Assembly: GCF_014650495.1 (NCBI RefSeq)
Contig: NZ_BMVB01000013.1
Span: 99,005 to 163,004 of the forward strand
Origin: Streptomyces cinnamoneus
GTDB taxonomy: Bacteria > Actinomycetota > Actinomycetes > Streptomycetales > Streptomycetaceae
DNA length: 64,000 nt
Direction of reading: 5' to 3'
Shown here: positions 1-8,820 of the stretch, one piece after another
How positions within the stretch are numbered: the first letter of the stretch is position 1
How the letters are laid out: every line of letters begins with the position of its first letter
The notes under the pieces: model-generated
Told to the model about the DNA's origin: nothing
Database searches by the model: none
Seen by the model: only the letters and a program-made list of their open reading frames with translations
Program-made: the position numbers and the translations under genes

Positions 1-10
1 CGGTCAGCGG

Positions 11-1636
11 TCAGCGCAGGCGCATCGCCTTCAACACCCTTAGCCCGCCCGTCATCAGCCGGGCGTACTGCTCGTCGTCGAGGCCGAACGCCGGCCCGAG
101 CGGCATGATCCGCTGGTGGGCGACGGTCTGGGCCTCGGTGTACTTGAGGATGCCCTCGGCGCCGTGCCGGCGCCCCAGGCCGGAGTCCCGCATGCCTCCC
201 ATCGGGGCCTGCGCGCTGCCGTAGCCGGCCGCGTACGCCTCGTTGACGTTGACGGTCCCGGCGCGCAGCCGCGCCGCGACCGCCCGGCCGCGGCGGCCGT
301 CCCGCGTCCAGACGCTGGCGTTGAGGCCGTAGGGGGTGGCGTTGGCGAGCCGGACCGCCTCGTCCTCGTCGTCGAAGCGGTAGACGGAGACGACCGGTCC
401 GAAGGTCTCCTCCGTGCAGACGGCCATGGGCGGCTCGACGCCGTCGAGAATGGTCGGTTCGTGGAACAGCGGTCCCACGTCGGGCCGGTGGCGTCCGCCG
501 GCCAGGACCGTCGCGCCCTTGGCCACCGCCTCCTCCACGTGCCGCCGGACGGTGGCGAGCTGGTGCTGCGAGACGAGCGAGCCCATGTCCGCGCCGTAGG
601 CGAGGCCCGTGCCCAGGCGCAGGGCGCGGGTGCGGGCGACGAAGCGCTCCAGGAAGGCGTCGGCCACGGAGGAGTGCACGTACAGCCGCTCGATGGAGAT
701 GCACAGCTGGCCGGCGGAGGAGAAGCAGCCGCGGACGGCGCCCGCCGCCGCCTTCTCGACGTCGGCGTCGCGCAGCACGAGCATCGCGTTCTTGCCGCCG
801 AGCTCCAGCGAGCAGCCGACGAGCCGGGCGGCGGCCGCCTGGGCGACCTCGCGGCCGGTGCGGGTGGAACCGGTGAACGAGACGTAGTCGGCGCCCGCGA
901 CGACGGCCGGGCCGACGACCGGACCGTCGCCGAGCACGATCTGCCAGACCCCCTCGGGAAGCCCCGCCTCGACGAGGAGTTCGCGGGCCCACAGCGCGGT
1001 GAGGGCGGTCTGCGTGTCGGGCTTCATCACGACGGCGTTGCCCGCGGCGAAGGCGGGCAGCGCATCGCCGACGGACAGCTCGAGCGGGTAGTTCCACGGG
1101 GCGATCTGGCCCACCACCCCGCGCGGCACGCGCAGTTCGGTGACGCGGGTGAGGACGGGCAGGACGCCCGTGTGCGCCTTGGGCCGCAGGTACGCCGGGG
1201 CCGAGCGCCCGTAGTGCCGGGCGGCCACGGCGACCGCCTGCACCTCCTCGTGGGCGTGCAGGCGGGCCTTGCCGGTCTCCAGCTGGATGAGGTCCAGCAC
1301 CTCCGACTGGCGGGCGAGCACGAGGTCGTGGAAGCGCAGCAGCACGGCCGCCCGCCGCCGCACCGGCACGGCCGCCCACGCCCGCTGCGCCTCCCGGGCC
1401 CGTACGAACGCCTCCGCGACGTCCTCGGGCGAGGAGACGGGCAGCTGGGCGAGCCGCTCCCCGGTGAGAGGGGCGTGGCCGGCGGTGGTGGCGCTCCCGG
1501 AGCTCACGACGGGGCGTATGAGGCGGGTGACGAGCGCGGGCGTCAGCACATCGGCGGCGGTACGGGCGCCCGCCGGGGCTACGGGATTGCGGGAGGTGCC
1601 ATCGGAGACTGTTCCAGTGTCCTGCGGGTCCGTCAT
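11..1636 (-). CDS. gabD: Succinate-semialdehyde dehydrogenase (ALDH family)
   Basis: 541-aa cytosolic NAD(P)-dependent aldehyde dehydrogenase, most like the actinobacterial enzymes that oxidise succinate semialdehyde to succinate at the end of the GABA shunt. The catalytic glutamate lies in LELGGKN (about residue 277) and the nucleophilic cysteine in AGQLCIS (about residue 311), 34 residues apart as the family requires. The cofactor-domain motif FTGSTRTG is also present. ATG start at 1636. The first 40 or so residues are a low-complexity extension, common in Streptomyces homologues. The aldehyde-specific assignment comes from overall resemblance; a related succinate-glutarate semialdehyde enzyme is possible. 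Confidence 0.88.
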   Translation of the reverse strand: MTDPQDTGTVSDGTSRNPVAPAGARTAADVLTPALVTRLIRPVVSSGSATTAGHAPLTGERLAQLPVSSPEDVAEAFVRAREAQRAWAAVPVRRRAAVLLRFHDLVLARQSEVLDLIQLETGKARLHAHEEVQAVAVAARHYGRSAPAYLRPKAHTGVLPVLTRVTELRVPRGVVGQIAPWNYPLELSVGDALPAFAAGNAVVMKPDTQTALTALWARELLVEAGLPEGVWQIVLGDGPVVGPAVVAGADYVSFTGSTRTGREVAQAAAARLVGCSLELGGKNAMLVLRDADVEKAAAGAVRGCFSSAGQLCISIERLYVHSSVADAFLERFVARTRALRLGTGLAYGADMGSLVSQHQLATVRRHVEEAVAKGATVLAGGRHRPDVGPLFHEPTILDGVEPPMAVCTEETFGPVVSVYRFDDEDEAVRLANATPYGLNASVWTRDGRRGRAVAARLRAGTVNVNEAYAAGYGSAQAPMGGMRDSGLGRRHGAEGILKYTEAQTVAHQRIMPLGPAFGLDDEQYARLMTGGLRVLKAMRLR

Positions 1637-1693
1637 GCGGGTGAGCGTATGCCGGGTGGGCCGCTTTGGGTACCCGTTGGTAACACGATCCCC

Positions 1694-1960
1694 TTACGAG
1701 CGGGCCTGGCGTTGGCGCCGGCGGGCGAACCGCGCCAGGTTCCGGGCGGCCGTTCGGTCCGCGGCGTGCGGGTCCCTTGCCGTAGCGCCGATCGCGCGCG
1801 GCAGGCCCGGGGGCCGCAGGGCGCCGTACTGGGTGAAGCGACGCGTTCCGCACGCGTTGCAGCGCGATTCCCCCGCGGTGTGGGTCCAGCCGGAGCCGTG
1901 CGCACAATGGCCGACGAGACGGCCGGTCGCGAAGGCAGTGCCCGCCTCGGAGCCACTCAC
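1694..1960 (-). CDS. Small zinc-ribbon-like protein, DUF6255 type
   Basis: 88-aa protein starting at a GTG (1960) that overlaps the TGA of the gene upstream (GTGA), which fixes the start and implies translational coupling. It carries H-C-x-H followed about 16 residues later by CNACG and then RRFTQYGALRPPGLP, a pattern I associate with the Streptomyces family annotated as DUF6255 natural product biosynthesis protein. The Cys/His spacing suggests a single metal site. The C-terminus is basic (ARRRQRQAR). The biochemical role is unknown, and the family name is from memory. Confidence 0.6.
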   Translation of the reverse strand: MSGSEAGTAFATGRLVGHCAHGSGWTHTAGESRCNACGTRRFTQYGALRPPGLPRAIGATARDPHAADRTAARNLARFARRRQRQARS

Positions 1961-2274
1961 CAGGTCCTCCCCGGCAGGAGATGCGCGTCGCGAAAATGAC
2001 TGCGGACGGCGACGGTGGCGTCCACGATCGCCTCCTTGTCGCCGTGCGCCACGGCCTGCCGCCGCGCGACCTCCAGCCCGGCACACTCCACGCAGCCGAC
2101 GGGGGACCTGGCCGCGGTGGCACGGACTCCCGCCGCTTCCCTCTCGGCGCGGGTCGCCAACCGCAGTGCGGCGAAGGGAACTTCCCACTCGACGCCACCC
2201 CCGGGCCTGCGCAGCCGCGCGCGGCCCGCTCTGCTCCAGACCACTTCGGCGATCCGGTTCTCTCGCGTGTCCAC
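1957..2274 (-). CDS. Small hypothetical protein
   Basis: 105-aa protein of unknown function. The GTG start at 2274 was preferred over a TTG one codon upstream (2277); the Shine-Dalgarno (GAGACGG) is weak for either. The N-terminus (DTRENRIAEVVWSRAG) looks like a short beta-rich domain, and the middle contains CVECAGLE, a possible half metal site. It overlaps the downstream zinc-ribbon gene by 4 bp, so the two products are probably made together. It is divergent from the UTRA gene at 2454 across a 180-bp promoter region. Confidence 0.55.
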   Translation of the reverse strand: MDTRENRIAEVVWSRAGRARLRRPGGGVEWEVPFAALRLATRAEREAAGVRATAARSPVGCVECAGLEVARRQAVAHGDKEAIVDATVAVRSHFRDAHLLPGRTW

Positions 2275-2453
2275 CAACGTAAGCGCCGTCTCGGTACGCC
2301 ATCGACCTGCACCTTCCCCAGAGGTTGTCAGCCATGAGCAACCGTACCGCTATTCGCGAAAGGCAGCAAGGTTGCAGGTGGTGGCCTATGGCCTGCGGTG
2401 GTCGCATACCGTGTGAGGCAAGCAGGGTTGAACGGCAGCCGTGGGAGGACAGC

Positions 2454-2996
2454 GTGAGCAACGGTCAGTGGGTCAGCAGCTCGATGCCGTACCTGACGCC
2501 ACATCCCCCCGGCCGACCCGACGTCTGGAGCGCGGAAACGGCCGCCCAGGGCCGTCGGGGCTCCCAGCGCATCGTCCACGCGGGCGAGGTGCCCGCTCCG
2601 CCGGTCGTCGCCGGGCTGCTCGAACTGCCCGAAGGCGAGCCGGTCGTCGTGCGGCGGCGGATGATGTTCCTCGACGACGAGCCCAACGAGCTGACGGACA
2701 CCTACTACCCCGCCGGAATCGCCCGCGGTACCCGGCTCGCCGGAACGTCCAAGATCCCCGGCGGTGCGGTCACGCTGCTCGCCGAGCTCGGCCACGTGGG
2801 CGCGGTGGTCCGCGAGGACGTGATCGCCCGGATGCCGACCCGGGAAGAAGCGGAAGCGCTGCGAACGGCGCCGGACGAGCCCGTCCTCCAGCTGACGCGG
2901 CTCACGCTCGACGGCCGGGAGCGTCCGATCCAGGTGGACGTGATGACCATGCCCGCTCATCGCCAACGGCTGCATTACGAGATCAGGATCGGATGA
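2454..2996 (+). CDS. UTRA-domain protein lacking a DNA-binding domain
   Basis: 180-aa protein that is essentially one UTRA ligand-binding domain (about residues 50-175), the effector domain of HutC/FarR-type GntR regulators, with no winged-helix segment in front. The GTG start at 2454 has the ribosome site GGGAGGA at 2443-2449. A longer reading from 2325 lacks such a site. It overlaps the following GntR gene by ATGA, so the products are made together. The C-terminal fold (VLQLTRLTLDGRERPIQVD...) resembles the UTRA half of its neighbour. It may bind a ligand or pair with the neighbour; this is inference. Confidence 0.75.
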   Translation: MSNGQWVSSSMPYLTPHPPGRPDVWSAETAAQGRRGSQRIVHAGEVPAPPVVAGLLELPEGEPVVVRRRMMFLDDEPNELTDTYYPAGIARGTRLAGTSKIPGGAVTLLAELGHVGAVVREDVIARMPTREEAEALRTAPDEPVLQLTRLTLDGRERPIQVDVMTMPAHRQRLHYEIRIG

Positions 2997-3778
2997 CCGT
3001 GCCCGGATACGAAGCCGAAGCCGAAGCCGCCGACCGGCGTTCCCTGCACGAGCGGATCGCCGCGGATCTGCGCGACGAAATCATGAGCGGCGACCTGGCA
3101 CCGGGAGCCAAGCTGCCGTCCACCGTGCAGCTCAAGGCCCGGTTCGACGCGTCCAACGCCACGGTGCAGAAGGCCCTGCAGCTACTCAAGGACGAGCGCC
3201 TTGTCATCGGACGGCCGGGAGCGTCCGTCACGGTGCGCGAGCGGCGGCAGCGCACCATGAGGCCCGCCGCCTACATGGCTCCGGCGCCGGCCGGTGCACC
3301 GTACCGCTGGCTCTCCGAGGCGGGGAAGCTCGGCACGGAGGCCCGGAGCGAGCTGCTCGACGTGGCCGAGGCCGTCCCGCCCGCGGACGTCGCCGCGGCC
3401 CTGAACCTCGCGCAGGGCGGTACGGCACTGCTCCGTTCACAGGTGCTCACCGTCGACGGCGAGCCCGTGGAACTGGTCAAGTCCTACTACCCGCTGGAGC
3501 TCGCCCGCGGCACGGCCATGATGGAACGCCGCAGGATCAAGGGCGGCACGCCGAGGCTCCTGGCCGACCTGGGCTTCCCGCCGCGGCTCAGCGTGGACAA
3601 GGTCTCGGCGCGCGTGCCCACGCAGGAGGAGTACCAGGTACTCCGCTTGCCGGGCAGCCTGCCGGTGCTCCGGACCCTGCGCGTCGTCTACAGCGAGGAC
3701 GACCGGCCCATCGAGGCCACCGCGATGACGAAGGCCGGTCATCTCTACGAGCTGCAGTACGAGTTCACGTCCGACTAG
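2993..3778 (+). CDS. GntR-family regulator, HutC/UTRA subfamily
   Basis: 261-aa transcription factor. The N-terminal winged helix (about residues 19-82) includes LHERIAADLRDEIMSGDLAP and the recognition stretch FDASNATVQKALQLLKDERL. The UTRA effector domain covers about residues 115-255. The ATG start overlaps the TGA of the UTRA-only gene (ATGA at 2993-2996), so this is a two-gene operon. Its TAG overlaps the TAG of the convergent kinase gene at CTAG 3775-3778. The ligand is unknown; family effectors include sugars, amino-acid derivatives and histidine breakdown products. Confidence 0.85.
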   Translation: MTVPGYEAEAEAADRRSLHERIAADLRDEIMSGDLAPGAKLPSTVQLKARFDASNATVQKALQLLKDERLVIGRPGASVTVRERRQRTMRPAAYMAPAPAGAPYRWLSEAGKLGTEARSELLDVAEAVPPADVAAALNLAQGGTALLRSQVLTVDGEPVELVKSYYPLELARGTAMMERRRIKGGTPRLLADLGFPPRLSVDKVSARVPTQEEYQVLRLPGSLPVLRTLRVVYSEDDRPIEATAMTKAGHLYELQYEFTSD

Positions 3779-5592
3779 CCTTCCGCCGGCGCCTCCTGGA
3801 TCGTCAAGTACTTGAGGACGTCCTCGAAGAGCTTGTCGCCGTCCTTGCGGCCCTGGCCGGCCGCGGGCATGCGGACCTCCAGTTCCCAGGAGACGTTCTC
3901 GTCCTCGTTGACGATGACGCGCTGGCGGATGGCCCGCTTGGGGTCCTTCTCGTCGTTGCCCGACCTGCGGTAGACGGTGACCGTCTCGGCCGCCTCCATG
4001 CCCTGGTGGCGGGGGGTCGCGACCGTCGTCGACGTGGGGTCGTTGACACCCGACACCTTGCCCTCCTTGTAGGACTGGGCCAGCTTGTCCGCCTCCTGCT
4101 CCGCCGAGCCGATCTCCGCGTGCTCGGTCGAGTACTTGGACTTCGGCTCCTCGGTCCTCCTGGTGAGGTAGATGTTGAAGATGCCGCTGGGGTCCTCGAA
4201 CCCGACCCAGCCCTTCTCGGCGTCGACGGCCTTGACGTAGTCCTCGGGGACCGCGAGGGACGCCTTGACGATCTCCGGCTCGTCGCGGACCTTCCAGTGG
4301 GGCGGGATCGTTTCTTCGGCGAAGGGGTCCAGCACGACCAGGCTCGCCGTGACGGCCGCCGCCAGCACGCCGCTCAGCAGGCCGAACTGCGCCTTGCGGT
4401 TGCCCTGCAGGACGGGCGGGACCCAGGCGTTGCCGGCGGCGGCCGGGGGCGCGGCGGGGGGTGTGGGAGCGGGGGGCTGGGGCGGGAGCGGGCGGGCCAG
4501 GTCCTCCAGGGTGCGGCGGATCTCGGCGGGGGCCGGGCGGTCCGCCGCGTCCTTGCTGAGCAGCCGCATGATCAGCGTGCCCAGCGGGCCCGCGGCACGC
4601 ACCGGCGGCTGCGGCTGGGCGGAGATGATCGCCTGCATGGTCGCCTGGGTGTTGGAGCGGCGGAACGGCGAGACGCCCTCCACGGCCGCGTACAGCACCA
4701 CGCCCAGCGACCACAGGTCCGACTCCGGGCCCGGGCGCCGGCCCGCCGCCCGTTCCGGGGCGACGAACTCCGGGGAGCCGACGAACGCGCCCGTCTCGGT
4801 CAGGCCCTGTTCGCCCTCGATCTGCGCGATGCCGAAGTCGGTGAGGACGACTTGTTCGTCGCGCCCGAGCAGCACGTTGTCCGGCTTCACGTCGCGGTGC
4901 AGCACACCCGCCTCGTGGGCGGCGGCGAGCGCGCCGAGGACGGCAAGGCCCACGCGGGCCGCCTCGCGGGGCTCCAGGGTGCCCTCGGCGAGCTGGTCGG
5001 CGAGCGAGCGGCCGTGCACCATCTCCATCACGATCCACGGGCGGCCGTCCTCCTCGACCACGTCGTGGACGGTGACGACGGCGGGGTGCTCGATCCGGGC
5101 GGCCGCGCGCGCCTCGCGCAGCATGCGCTGGTGGATCTGCTGGAGCATGTGCTCGGGCAGGTGGTCGGGAACGCGCGGCTCCTTGACGGCGACGTCACGG
5201 TCGATGACCTCGTCGCGGGCCTTCCAGACCGTGCCCATGCCGCCGTGGCCCAGGCGGGAGATGAGGCGGTAGCGGCCGCCGACGAGCCGGCCGGCACCCG
5301 GCACGGGCGCCTCGGACGGGGCGGGATCGGCGGCTTTCCGGCCGGATGCTCCGGATGTGCTGGATGTGCCGGATGCTTCGGATGCGCCGGATGCAATGGG
5401 TGTACCGGATGCGCCGGATGCATCGGATGCGTACGGATTGCCGGCGGTCGGCTGCTGGGGCACCGAGCGCAGCGTGGGCAGCGACATCGGCGCGGTCGCT
5501 GTTCCTGGCGTGAAATGTTCGGGTTCAGGCGCGCCCGGCGGCTGAAGTCCGTAGCTGGTGGGCTCGTTCGCCCATCCCCCGTGGTTGGTCAT
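3775..5592 (-). CDS. Membrane Ser/Thr protein kinase (first of pair)
   Basis: 605-aa eukaryotic-type (Hanks) kinase. The kinase domain is about residues 109-367, with glycine loop GHGGMG, the lysine in AVKE, catalytic HRDVKPDN, DFG and APE. A proline-rich linker leads to one membrane span (about residues 403-422, GLLSGVLAAAVTASLVVL) and an outer domain of about 180 residues without PASTA repeats. A 100-residue N-terminal tail holds a Gly/Ala/Ser/Thr repeat encoded by a degenerate GGATG(C/T) DNA repeat. It lies 53 bp downstream of a second kinase and is probably co-transcribed with it. Substrates are unknown. Confidence 0.88.
   Translation of the reverse strand: MTNHGGWANEPTSYGLQPPGAPEPEHFTPGTATAPMSLPTLRSVPQQPTAGNPYASDASGASGTPIASGASEASGTSSTSGASGRKAADPAPSEAPVPGAGRLVGGRYRLISRLGHGGMGTVWKARDEVIDRDVAVKEPRVPDHLPEHMLQQIHQRMLREARAAARIEHPAVVTVHDVVEEDGRPWIVMEMVHGRSLADQLAEGTLEPREAARVGLAVLGALAAAHEAGVLHRDVKPDNVLLGRDEQVVLTDFGIAQIEGEQGLTETGAFVGSPEFVAPERAAGRRPGPESDLWSLGVVLYAAVEGVSPFRRSNTQATMQAIISAQPQPPVRAAGPLGTLIMRLLSKDAADRPAPAEIRRTLEDLARPLPPQPPAPTPPAAPPAAAGNAWVPPVLQGNRKAQFGLLSGVLAAAVTASLVVLDPFAEETIPPHWKVRDEPEIVKASLAVPEDYVKAVDAEKGWVGFEDPSGIFNIYLTRRTEEPKSKYSTEHAEIGSAEQEADKLAQSYKEGKVSGVNDPTSTTVATPRHQGMEAAETVTVYRRSGNDEKDPKRAIRQRVIVNEDENVSWELEVRMPAAGQGRKDGDKLFEDVLKYLTIQEAPAEG
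5340..5432 (-). repeat. Short tandem repeat in kinase N-terminal tail
   Basis: Degenerate tandem array in which GGATGC or GGATGT recurs every 6-12 bp. It encodes the Ser/Ala/Gly-rich stretch of the kinase N-terminal tail (ASGTPIASGASEASG and onward). Units stay in multiples of three, so length changes keep the reading frame. It looks like a slippage-prone region. Confidence 0.7.
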
Positions 5593-5645
5593 GGCTCATT
5601 CTCTACCAAGCACCGCGCCGCCACCGCACCTTGGGATCCCCGTCC

Positions 5646-7277
5646 TCAGGGGGACGAGACCGGCTTCGTCCTGACAAACGTGGACAGCGCCGTACGGAAG
5701 TGGCGCCGGCCCTCCGCCGCCTTTCCGGCCGGGGACGAGACCCATACGTCATACATCTTTTCCCCCTCGTCCCAGGCGAGGTCGTAGGTGTGCCGCGGAC
5801 CGACGGGCCCCTTGTTCTCCTGCGCTTCGAAGCCGTCCCAGACGAACTCCCAGGAGGCGGCGCGGCGGCCCCGGTGCGAGGTGCGCTCGACCTTGCCGTC
5901 GCGGTAGCCGGGGTAGCGGTCCGGGGCGAGCGCGGCGGAGCTGCGCATGACGACGATCGGACCGCCCTCCTGGATGTCCTGGATGAGGACGCCGATGCGG
6001 AATTCCTTGCCGGGCGAGTAGTAGAAGACGCGCGGCGGCTCGAAGGAGCGGGTGAAGCCGTCGGGCACGGCGAAGGCGAAGCCCGCCGGGTCCTGCACGG
6101 CGTGGTAGCCGTCGGGCGCGGCCACCGACGCGCTGGCGGGAGGCGGTTCGGCGGCGGAGGGGGCACGCGGCGTGCCCGAGGAGTGGATCGCCTTGCCGTC
6201 CACCGACGCGGCCCCCTCACGGTCCATCAGCAGCGCGGCCGCGCCCGCACCCATTCCGGCCAGCGTGACGACGGTCAGCGCCGCCATCAGGGCGGTACGT
6301 GCACGGCTGCTGCCGGGCGTGACGGCCGAAGCGGGGGGCGGGGCGGGGGCGGAAGCCAGGGCCGAGGCGGGGGCGGGGGCGCAGACGGGCAGCGGCGGCG
6401 GGCCGCCCGCCGCCGTGGGCGTGTACGTCCGCGGGGCGGGGCTGCGGCCGGTCTCCAGGTACACCCGCAGCAGCCGCTCCGCCTCGTCCGCGCCCATCCG
6501 CTGCGCCGGGTCGCGCTCCAGCAGGCCCCGCACGACCGGCAGCAGCGGCCCGGCCGCGGCGGGCGGCCGGATCTCGGCGTAGACGACGGCGTGCAGGATG
6601 CCGCCCAAGGAGTCCCGGTGGAAGGGCGATTCCCCGTTCATGGCCGTGCACAGCAGCACGCCCAGCGACCACAGGTCGGACTCCGGGCCCGCACGGCCGC
6701 CCGCCATCCGCTCGGGCGCGGTGTACTCGGGCGAGCCGACGAACGCGCCCGCCTCCGTGATCGTCGTGGCGCCGGAGACCTGGGCGATGCCGAAGTCGGT
6801 GAGCACGACCCGGCCGGTCACCGCCTCCAGCAGGACGTTCGGTGGCTTGATGTCGCGGTGCAGGACCCCCCGGGCGTGGGCCGCGCGCAGCGCGCCCAGC
6901 ATCGCGATGCCGATGCGGGCCGCCTCCTGCGGGCCCACCGGGCCCTCCGCCGAGAGCCGGCCCGACAGCGAGCGGCCCTCGACGAGCTCCATGACGATCC
7001 AGGGCCGGCCGTCCTGCTCGACGATGTCGTGCATGACGATCACATTGGGGTGCTTGATCAGCGCGACCGCACGGGCCTCGCGCAGCATGCGGTCGTACTG
7101 CGCCCGGGCGCCCGCGGGGGACTGCTGATCGTCGACGTGCAATTCCTTGACCGCGACCTCGCGGGCGAGCAGCTCGTCCGTGGCACGCCACACCGTGCCC
7201 ATGCCGCCGCGCCCGATCTTCCTGACCAGCCGGTACCGCCCGGCGATGAGACCGCCGTGTGCAGCGAAGGTGCCCAT
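5646..7277 (-). CDS. Membrane Ser/Thr protein kinase (second of pair)
   Basis: 543-aa Hanks-type kinase. ATG 7277 (MGTFAAHGG) was chosen because the kinase domain starts about 15 residues later, as in Streptomyces homologues; the longer reading adds 45 unlikely residues. Kinase motifs are GRGGMG, AVKEL, HRDIKPPN, DFG and APE, over about residues 15-275. A Pro/Ala-rich linker, one membrane span (about residues 327-349) and an outer domain of about 190 residues follow. It is first in a two-kinase operon. The outer domain resembles that of the neighbour in length, not clearly in sequence. Confidence 0.87.
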   Translation of the reverse strand: MGTFAAHGGLIAGRYRLVRKIGRGGMGTVWRATDELLAREVAVKELHVDDQQSPAGARAQYDRMLREARAVALIKHPNVIVMHDIVEQDGRPWIVMELVEGRSLSGRLSAEGPVGPQEAARIGIAMLGALRAAHARGVLHRDIKPPNVLLEAVTGRVVLTDFGIAQVSGATTITEAGAFVGSPEYTAPERMAGGRAGPESDLWSLGVLLCTAMNGESPFHRDSLGGILHAVVYAEIRPPAAAGPLLPVVRGLLERDPAQRMGADEAERLLRVYLETGRSPAPRTYTPTAAGGPPPLPVCAPAPASALASAPAPPPASAVTPGSSRARTALMAALTVVTLAGMGAGAAALLMDREGAASVDGKAIHSSGTPRAPSAAEPPPASASVAAPDGYHAVQDPAGFAFAVPDGFTRSFEPPRVFYYSPGKEFRIGVLIQDIQEGGPIVVMRSSAALAPDRYPGYRDGKVERTSHRGRRAASWEFVWDGFEAQENKGPVGPRHTYDLAWDEGEKMYDVWVSSPAGKAAEGRRHFRTALSTFVRTKPVSSP

Positions 7278-7422
7278 GAGGCCATACTGCCGCACCGCTC
7301 CCCGGCCGACCGGGCCCGTACAGGTCGCTTCACTCCGCGGGCGTGAAAAGCAGGGCAACGAGTCATGTACAGTTGTTCCCGCAACGCCGACCGGCCAGCG
7401 GATTTCCGCCACCGGGGGCCGA

Positions 7423-7495
7423 GCGCTCGTAGCTTAACGGATAGAGCACTTGACTACGGATCAAGAGGTTGCAGGTTCGAATCCTGCCGAGCGCA
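7423..7495 (+). tRNA. tRNA-Arg (anticodon ACG)
   Basis: Complete 73-nt cloverleaf. The acceptor GCGCTCG pairs with CGAGCGC and the discriminator is A. The anticodon stem CTTGA/TCAAG carries loop CTACGGA, giving anticodon ACG, expected to be deaminated to inosine and to read CGU/CGC/CGA. The T arm is GCAGG-TTCGAAT-CCTGC. The 3' CCA is not encoded. A strong hairpin follows 9 nt later. Confidence 0.95.
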
Positions 7496-7504
7496 CGTGC
7501 ATGA

Positions 7505-7535
7505 CGGGAGCCGGACGATCAACGTCCGGCTCCCG
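7505..7535 (+). terminator. Intrinsic terminator of tRNA-Arg
   Basis: Perfect 13-bp stem (7505-7517 with 7523-7535) and a 5-nt loop ATCAA, followed by TTCTTCGTT. It starts 9 nt after the tRNA, so it should end that transcript. Confidence 0.85.
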
Positions 7536-7609
7536 TTCTTCGTTCCCGCAGGGCGCACGCCGCGCGTTCTAGGACGGACTCCGTCCTACATCCGGCCTAC
7601 GGTCGTCCC

Positions 7610-8788
7610 ATGGCCACCATCCCCCGCATCGGCGACGCGCAGCGTCGCGCCCGCCTCGGGCACCGTCACCTCCTGGCACCCGCGCACCGGGCCGCCACCG
7701 TCGAGGAAGTGGCCGACGCGGTCGTCGGGCTGCACGCCACCGACGCGGCGACCGTCTACCTCTCCGCCTGTGCGCGGCTCGCCGAGCCGTCGCCGGCCGA
7801 GGTGGAGCGGGGGCTGTACGAGGACGTGACGCTGGTGAAGCTGCTGTCCATGCGGCGCACGATCTTCGCCGTCAGCACCGACACCGCCCCGTACGTGGCC
7901 TCGTCCACCGCCCGGGCCATCGCGCTCAAGGAACGGGCGACGTTCGTCAAGCACCTGCACGCGAGCCTGCCGGAGTGGGACGAGCGGCGCCTGGTGCGCA
8001 CCGAGCGGGAGGTGCTGGAAGCGCTGGCCGCCCGCGGCGAGGCGACCACCGCCGAACTGGCCCAAGACGTGCCGGCGCTGCGGGAGACCATGGTGGTGTC
8101 GCCCGGCAAGCCGTACGAGGGGCGGCAGAGCGTGGGCAGCCGGGTGCTGCGGCTGCTGGCCTCCGACGGGCACGTGCGCCGGGCCCGCCCGCGCGGTTCG
8201 TGGACGAGCAGCCTCTACACGTGGGCGTCGGCGCCGCAGTTGCCGGACGTGCCGGTGCGGGAGGCCAAGGCGGAGGTGGCGCGGCGCTGGCTGGCCTCCT
8301 ACGGGCCCTCGACGGAGGCGGACCTCAAGTGGTGGACGGGCTGGACCGTGCGCGACACGCGCACGGCGCTCGCCGACGCCGGGGCGTGCGCCGTGCGGCT
8401 GGAGACGGGGCCCGGCCTCGCGCTGCCCGACGACCTCGACGACCTCGACGGCGTGGAGCCGTGCGGCGACTGGGCCGCGCTGCTGCCCGGGCTCGACCCC
8501 ACCGCCATGGGGTGGCGCGAGCGCGACTGGTACCTCTCCCCCGACGACGTGCCCTTCCTGTTCGACCGGGCGGGCAACATCGGCCCGACCGTCTGGTGGA
8601 ACGGCCGCATCGTCGGCGGCTGGGCGCAGCGGGCGGACGGCGAGATCGTGTGGCGGGCCCTGACGGACGTGGGGCGCGACGCGGTGGCCGCGATCGAGGC
8701 GGAGGCCGGCCGGCTCTCCGCTTGGATCGGCGACGTCCGCGTCACGCCCCGGTTCCGCACCCCGCTGGAGCGGGAGCTGGTCCGTTAG
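7610..8788 (+). CDS. Winged-helix DNA-binding protein, HTH_42 / AlkZ-like
   Basis: 392-aa protein of the HTH_42 (YcaQ/AlkZ-like) family of winged-helix proteins, which includes DNA glycosylases that remove alkylated or crosslinked bases. N-terminal LGHRHLLAP and GLHATDAATVYLSA correspond to the region where AlkZ carries its catalytic Gln-x-Gln or Gln-x-Asp; here the residues read H-A-T-D. It may therefore be a non-catalytic relative or use different chemistry. ATG start at 7610. It is monocistronic between the tRNA terminator and a convergent VOC gene. Base-excision activity is not demonstrated for this subgroup as far as I know. Confidence 0.75.
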   Translation: MATIPRIGDAQRRARLGHRHLLAPAHRAATVEEVADAVVGLHATDAATVYLSACARLAEPSPAEVERGLYEDVTLVKLLSMRRTIFAVSTDTAPYVASSTARAIALKERATFVKHLHASLPEWDERRLVRTEREVLEALAARGEATTAELAQDVPALRETMVVSPGKPYEGRQSVGSRVLRLLASDGHVRRARPRGSWTSSLYTWASAPQLPDVPVREAKAEVARRWLASYGPSTEADLKWWTGWTVRDTRTALADAGACAVRLETGPGLALPDDLDDLDGVEPCGDWAALLPGLDPTAMGWRERDWYLSPDDVPFLFDRAGNIGPTVWWNGRIVGGWAQRADGEIVWRALTDVGRDAVAAIEAEAGRLSAWIGDVRVTPRFRTPLERELVR

Positions 8789-8820
8789 ACGCCGGTTCCG
8801 GCAGACGCCGGCTCCGGCAG

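Noticed and set aside
7610..8788. Calling the HTH_42 protein a confirmed AlkZ DNA glycosylase
   Set aside because: The expected Gln-containing catalytic motif reads H-A-T-D here, so only family membership is claimed.
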